A DNA stretch of 64,000 nucleotides from Thinopyrum elongatum (lineage: Eukaryota > Streptophyta > Magnoliopsida > Poales > Poaceae), in the NCBI GenBank assembly GCA_011799875.1, contig CM022297.1, forward strand, positions 516,745,707 to 516,809,706, given 5' to 3'. The position numbers and the translations under genes were made by a program. The notes beneath the pieces are model-generated. The model was given only the letters and a program-made list of their open reading frames with translations. It searched no databases and had not been told where the DNA came from. Every line of letters starts with the position of its first letter. The stretch's first letter is position 1. This document shows, one piece after another, positions 59,240 to 64,000 of the stretch.

Positions 59240-59275
59240 CCAAAAGCGCTTCACTCCCGGGCAACGGTGCCAGAA
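59240..59275 (-). other. Primer binding site region
   Basis: The minus strand reads TGGCACCGTTGCCCGGGAG just inside the 5' LTR. This is a tRNA-Asp-like primer sequence with two changes relative to the one at 7205-7221. Confidence 0.75.
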
Positions 59276-59283
59276 AATAGCCT

Positions 59284-60802
59284 TGATGATCCACAAGTAC
59301 ATGGGATCAATTGTAGCCTTTGCGATAAGTAAGAGTGTCGAACCCAATGAGGAGCAGAAGGAATTGACAAGCGGTTTTCAGCAAGGTAATGTCTGCAAGT
59401 ACTGAAATTGTAAGTAGTAGAGTAGTTTGATAGCCAGATAATTTGTAATGAGCAAGTAACAATAGTAGTAACAAAAGTGCAGCAAGGTAGCCCAATCCTT
59501 TTGAGGCAAAGGACAGGCCAAAACGGTCCCTTATAATAAGCAAAGCGTTCTTGAGGGTACACGGGAATTTCATCTAGTCACTTTCATCATGTTGGTTCGA
59601 TTCGTGTTCGCTACTTTGATAATTTAATATGTGGGTGGACCGGTGTTTAGGTGCTGTTCTTACTTGAACAAACCTCCTACTTATGATTAACCCCCTCGCA
59701 AGCATCCGCAACTACGAGAAAAGTATTAAGAATAAATTCTAACCATAGCATTAAACTTTTGGATCCAATCAGTCCCTTACGGAATAGCGCATAAACTAGG
59801 GTTTAAGCTTCTATCACTCTCGCAACCCATCATCTAATAACTACTCCACAATGCATTCCCTTAGGCCCAAATATGGTGAAGTGTCATGTAGTCGACGTTC
59901 ACATGACACCACTAAGGGAATCACAACACACATACTATCAAAATATCGAACACATATCAAGTTCACATGATTACTTGCAACATGATTTCTCCCGTGACCT
60001 CAAGAACAAAAGTAACTACTCACAAATGATAATCATGTTCAAGATCAGAGGGGTATTAAATAGCATATTGGATCTGAACATATAATCTTCCACCAAAAAA
60101 ACCATATAGTAATCAACTACAAGATGTAATCAACACTACTAGTCACCCACAAGCACCAATCTATAGTTCCGGTACAAAGATTGAACACAAGAGATGAACT
60201 AGGGTTTGAGAGGAGATGGTGCTGTTGAATATGTTGATGGAGATTGCCCTCCCCAAGATGGGAGAGTTGTTGGTGATGATGATGACGATGATTTCCCCCT
60301 CCGGGAGGGAAGTTCCCGCGGCGGAATCGCTCCGCCGGAGGGCAAAAGTGCTCCTGCCCAAGTTCCGCCTCGAGACGGCGGCGCTCCATCCCGAAAGTCC
60401 TCTCCTTATTTTTTCTAGGTCAAAATGACTTATATACCAGAAGATGGGCACCGGAGGTGGGCCGAGGGGAGCACAACCCACCAGGGCGTGCCTGGGCTCC
60501 TTGGCGCGCCCAGGTGGGTTGTGCCCACCTGGTGGGCCCCCTCTGCTACTTATTGGCTCCAATATTTCTCATTTATTCCATAAAAAATCTCCGTAAAGTT
60601 TCAACTCATTTGGAGTTGTGCAGAATAGGTAGCCTGACGTAGCTTTTTCAGGTCCAGATTTCCAACTGCCGGAATTCTCCCTCTTAGTGTGTACCTTGCA
60701 TATTCTGAGAGAAAAGGCATTAGAATTACTCCAAAAAGCATTATTATGCATAAAAACATCATAAATAACAGTAGGAAAACATGATGCAAAATGGACGTAT
60801 CA
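59284..60802 (-). repeat. 5' LTR (1,519 bp)
   Basis: The minus strand starts TGATACGTCCATTTTGC at 60802 and ends GGATCATCA at 59284. It is collinear with the 3' LTR without indels. Confidence 0.95.
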
Positions 60803-61877
60803 GCCAACCCTCTCAAGCTCCTCTCAACTGCAGGCTTACGGGCCTAATCGCACACTCCTCTACCTGTGGGCCTACTGGGCCTACTGCGGGCCTGAATCCT
60901 GTCCCAACTAGCTGGTTGGCTTTCTAGTCGTATTCAGGCCATGGTGGCCCAGTAGGTGGCATTTTTTTTAATTTTTTTTTCTATTTTTTTGTTTTCTTTT
61001 TTGCTTTATTTATTTTCTTTTGTTTCTACTTACAGCTAAATACTTACAGTTTTTCAGTGATTCTTTTTGCTTTTAGGTCACAAAAATTATAAACTTTCTG
61101 TTAGTGCCATTAGTTTTCAAATTTGAATTCTTTTAAATTGATGTGAATCACTAGTTTGTGAATAACTTTACTATAAAAATAGATGTTTGACTGATTCTTT
61201 TTCCTGCTATTTAATATTACTGTGGTTTTATCTTTATTCAATTTGGTATTTTTAGGTTATTTTAAATGTCTGTTTTAATCAAAACATTTTGTTATTTTAG
61301 TTTGCTATTAAAACTCTAACAAAAAAATTCTTTATGAAAATTCTTTTTGCTATTATTGTTTTGAACAAAAAATACTTGATAATTTTAGTTGCATAAATTT
61401 TATATATTTTTAGTTTCAAAAATACTAGAGGTTTATAAAATCTTTTTAGTTGATTCCTTTTGCTATTAGAGTTTTATAAAAGCTTTTTAGTTGATTCTTT
61501 TTGCTATTGAAGAATATTATAGTTTTGTTTTAGTTGATCATAACAGAATATTTTGATTGATTATTTTCAGTTCATTCTTTTTGCTATTAGAGTTTCATAA
61601 AAGTTTTCTAGTTCATTCTTTTTGCTATTAGTTCATTCTTTGAGCTAAATGACCCTGAAATTGAAAAGCACTTCAAATGAACTCTGAAAAGGTTGAAAGT
61701 TGGCATGGTATCATCATTTCACCCACATAGCATGTTCTAAAAAGTTGAGAGGGTTACGGCAAAAAATGGATGCACTTCGTGTACAAAATGGACAATCTCT
61801 TTCGAAGTATCAGGGTTTCGGACGAAAACTCATATGTTACAAAAGGCATCATCATAATAGTTGTGGAGAGAAAGTCT
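60803..61877. other. CACTA 2 spacer downstream of TNP2
   Basis: It resumes the CACTA sequence after the gypsy insertion (ctctcaagctcctctcaact). A T-rich stretch at 61060-61640 has irregular repeats of tagttgattctttttgctat. No gene was seen. Confidence 0.6.
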
Positions 61878-64000
61878 TCACTTTTTATTCGCTTGTGTCC
61901 TTTGCTTATTGCGCCGTAACCATGGATAATCTTCATCGTTTAACAGGGTGCTTGGGTCAGCCTTGACTTTGAAGGGAGGAATTTCATGAAACTTTTCATA
62001 ATCTTCATACATGTCTGTCTTGCCCTCCACTCCCACGATGTCTCTTTTTCCTGAAAGAACTATGTGGCGCTTTGGCTCATCGTATGATGTATTCGCTTCC
62101 TTATCTTTTCTTTTTCTCTGTTTGGTAGACATGTCCTTCAGATAGAAAACCTGCGCCACATCATTGGCTAGGACGAATGGTTCGTCTGTGTACCCAAGAT
62201 TGTTCAGATCCACTGTTGTCATTCTGTACTGTGGGTCTACCTGTACCCCGCCTCCTGACAGATTGACCCATTTGCACTGAAACAAAGGGACCTTAAAATC
62301 ATGTCCATAGTCAAGTTCCCATATGTTCACTATGTAACCATAATATGTGTCCTTTCCCCTCTTGGTTGCTGCATCAAAGCGGACACCACTATTTTGGTTG
62401 GTGCTTTTTTTATCTTGGGCGATCGTGTAAAATGTATTCCCATTTATCTCGTACCCTTTGTAAGTCAATACAGTCGAAGATGGTCCCCTGGCCAACGAGT
62501 ACAGCTCATCAGAAACAGAGTTGTCACCCATGAGACGTGTTTGCAACCAACTGCCGAAAGTCCTGATGTGTTCACATGTAATCCAGTCGTCACACTGCTC
62601 CGGGTGTTTGGAGCGTAGAATATTCTTGTGTTCATTGACATACGGGGTCACCATGGTAGAATTCTATAGAACTGTGTAGTGTGCTTGAGACCAAGAATGC
62701 CCGTCCCTACATATTATTGAGTCCGCTCCTAGCGTGCCTTTTCCAGTCAGTCTTCCCTCATACCGCGATTGAGGGAGACCAATCTTCTTAATGTCAGGAA
62801 TGAAGTCAACACAAAACCCAATGACCTCCTCTGTTTGATGGCCCGTGGAGATGCTTCCTTCTGGCCTAGCACGGTTACGAACATATTTCTTTAAGACTCC
62901 CATGAACCTTTCAAAGGGGAACATATTGTGTAGAAATACAGGGCCCAGAATGGCAATCTCGTCGACTAGATGAACTAGGACGTGCGTCATGATATTGAAG
63001 AAGGATGGTGGGAACACCAGCTCGAAACTGACAAGACATTGCGCCAAATCACACCTTTACCTTGGTAGGATTTCTGGATCGATCACCTTCTGAGAGATTG
63101 CATTAAGGAATGCACATACTTCACAATGGCTAGTCGAACGTTTTCCGGTAGAAGCCCCCTCAATGCAACCGGAAGCAGTTGCGTCATAATCACGTGGCAG
63201 TCATGAGACTTTAGGTTCTGGAACTTTTTCTCTGGCATATTTATTATTCCCTTTATATTCAACGAGAAGCCAGACGGGACCTTCATACTGAGCAGGCATT
63301 GAAAGAAGATTTCCTTCTCTTCTTTGGTAAGAGCGTAGTTGGCAGGACCTTCATACTGCTTTGGAGGCATGCCATCTTTTTCGTGCACACGTTGCTGGTC
63401 CTTCCGTGCCTCCGGTGTATCTTTTGTCTTCCCATACACGCCCAAGAAGCATAGCAGGTTCACGCAAAGATTCTTCGTCACGTGCATCACGTCGATTGCA
63501 GAGCGGACCTCTAGGTCTTTCCAATAGGGTAGGTCCCAAAATATAGGTTTCTTCTTCCACATGGGTGCGTGTCCCTCAGCGTCATTCGGAACAGATAGTC
63601 CGCCGGGACCCTTTCCAAAGATTACTTGTAAATCATTGACCATAGCAAATATGTGATCACTAGTACGGACGGCGGGCTTCTTCCGGTGATCTGCCTCGCC
63701 TTTGAAATGCTTGCCTTTCTTTCGACATTGATGGTTGGTCGGAAGAAATCGACGATGCCCCAGGTACACATTCTTCCTGCATTTGTCCAAATATATACTT
63801 TCGGTGTCATCTAAACAGTGCATGCATGCGTGGTATGCCTTGTTTGTCTGTCCTGAAAGGTTACTAAGAGCAGGCCAATCATTGATGGTTACAAAACAGC
63901 AACGCATGTAGGTCAAATTCCTGCTGGTCGTGCTCATCCCACACACGTACACCTTTTCTATTCCACAGCTGTAAAAATTCTTCAACTAATGGCCTTAGGT
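61878..64000 (-). pseudogene. CACTA TNP2 transposase, partial and broken
   Basis: Three collinear minus-strand frames make one transposase gene whose 5' end is outside the window. 63985-63083 is the Transposase_21 (TNP2) core with CCFVTINDWPALSNLSGQTN, CRKNVYLGHRRFLP and AIDVMHVTKNLCVNLLCFLG. The end of that frame and 63047-62664 form the DUF4218 region (SHDCHVIMTQLLPVALRGLL; HNMFPFERFMGVLKKYVRNR). 62654-61878 is the DUF4216 region (YYGYIVNIWELDYG; VPLFQCKWVN) with a basic C-terminus. A frame shift lies near 63100 and in-frame stops near 63050 and 62670. The intact protein would cut and join CACTA ends. Confidence 0.85.

Larger units (their letters stand above)
50519..60802 (-). mobile_element. 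Full-length Athila-like gypsy retrotransposon (10.3 kb)
   Basis: The target duplication GCCAA is at 50514-50518 and 60803-60807. Two 1,519-bp LTRs lie at 60802-59284 and 52037-50519. A primer site, a nearly open gag-pol frame, an extra 3' ORF and a polypurine tract (complement actcccccaagctt at 52038) are in canonical order on the minus strand. The insertion lies inside CACTA 2 and is therefore younger. By hand count the LTRs differ at about 32 positions (about 2.1%), mostly transitions. Confidence 0.95.
45455..64000 (-). mobile_element. Second CACTA transposon, decayed, extends past the right edge
   Basis: The left end is CACTAGTAGAAAACAGG at 45455, the typical terminus of a large Triticeae CACTA group. 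Subterminal tttagtcccggtt hairpins follow at 45480-45680. On the minus strand it encodes a TNP2 transposase (61878 to beyond 64000) and, downstream, a Transposase_24/Ulp1-like gene (49781-46061). An LTR retrotransposon (50519-60802) is inserted between the genes. Both genes have stops and frame breaks, so this copy is not autonomous now. The other terminus lies outside the window. Confidence 0.85.

Overview
The window is plant nuclear DNA from a large, repeat-rich grass genome, most likely Triticeae (wheat, barley or a relative). This is inferred from densely nested LTR retrotransposons with TGATACG-type LTRs, Athila-like gypsy elements with tRNA-Asp-type primer sites, and two large CACTA transposons with CACTACAAGAAA and CACTAGTAGAAA ends. 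I did no database search; family names come from recognising motifs by eye. No bacterial features, CRISPR arrays, tRNA or rRNA genes were seen.

Layout. 1-320 is the 3' end of a long gypsy LTR. 321-8635 is a minus-strand, Athila-like gypsy element that has lost reverse transcriptase and integrase but keeps an open 265-aa ORF. 8636-14219 is a pile of related LTR fragments in both orientations. 14220-14670 and 31214-31455 are the two halves of another LTR, split by a 16.5-kb CACTA element (14671-31213, ATG target duplication). That element has no transposase. It carries a tandem array of about 663-bp units and same-strand fragments of at least four unrelated host genes: NFD6-like, cyclin, GRDP/DUF1399 and ribosomal protein S5. 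A 7.7-kb gypsy element (21210-28872, AGTCC target duplication) later landed inside the captured GRDP exon.

31456-45454 is the least repeat-saturated part. It has an isolated LTR, a diverged local duplication (33.3-34.7, about 35.3-35.6, and 36.6-39.8 kb) with one copy split by a Stowaway-like element, and the only intact host gene: an AP2/ERF transcription factor of the DREB A-6 / ERF group I type at 40631-41515, minus strand. A short polyubiquitin fragment and a 5'-truncated LINE with a 14-bp target duplication follow.

45455-64000 is a second CACTA element that runs off the right edge. On the minus strand it holds a decayed TNP2 transposase (61878 onward) and a decayed multi-exon Transposase_24/Ulp1-like gene (46061-49781). 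A full-length 10.3-kb Athila-like gypsy element (50519-60802, GCCAA target duplication) sits between them. Its two 1,519-bp LTRs differ at about 32 positions by hand count, and its gag-pol frame is open except for two stop codons.

How it fits together: apart from the ERF gene, almost everything is transposon-derived. The order of insertion can be read from which element splits which. The most interesting object is the gene-fragment-carrying CACTA (Pack-CACTA) with a retrotransposon nested in one captured exon.
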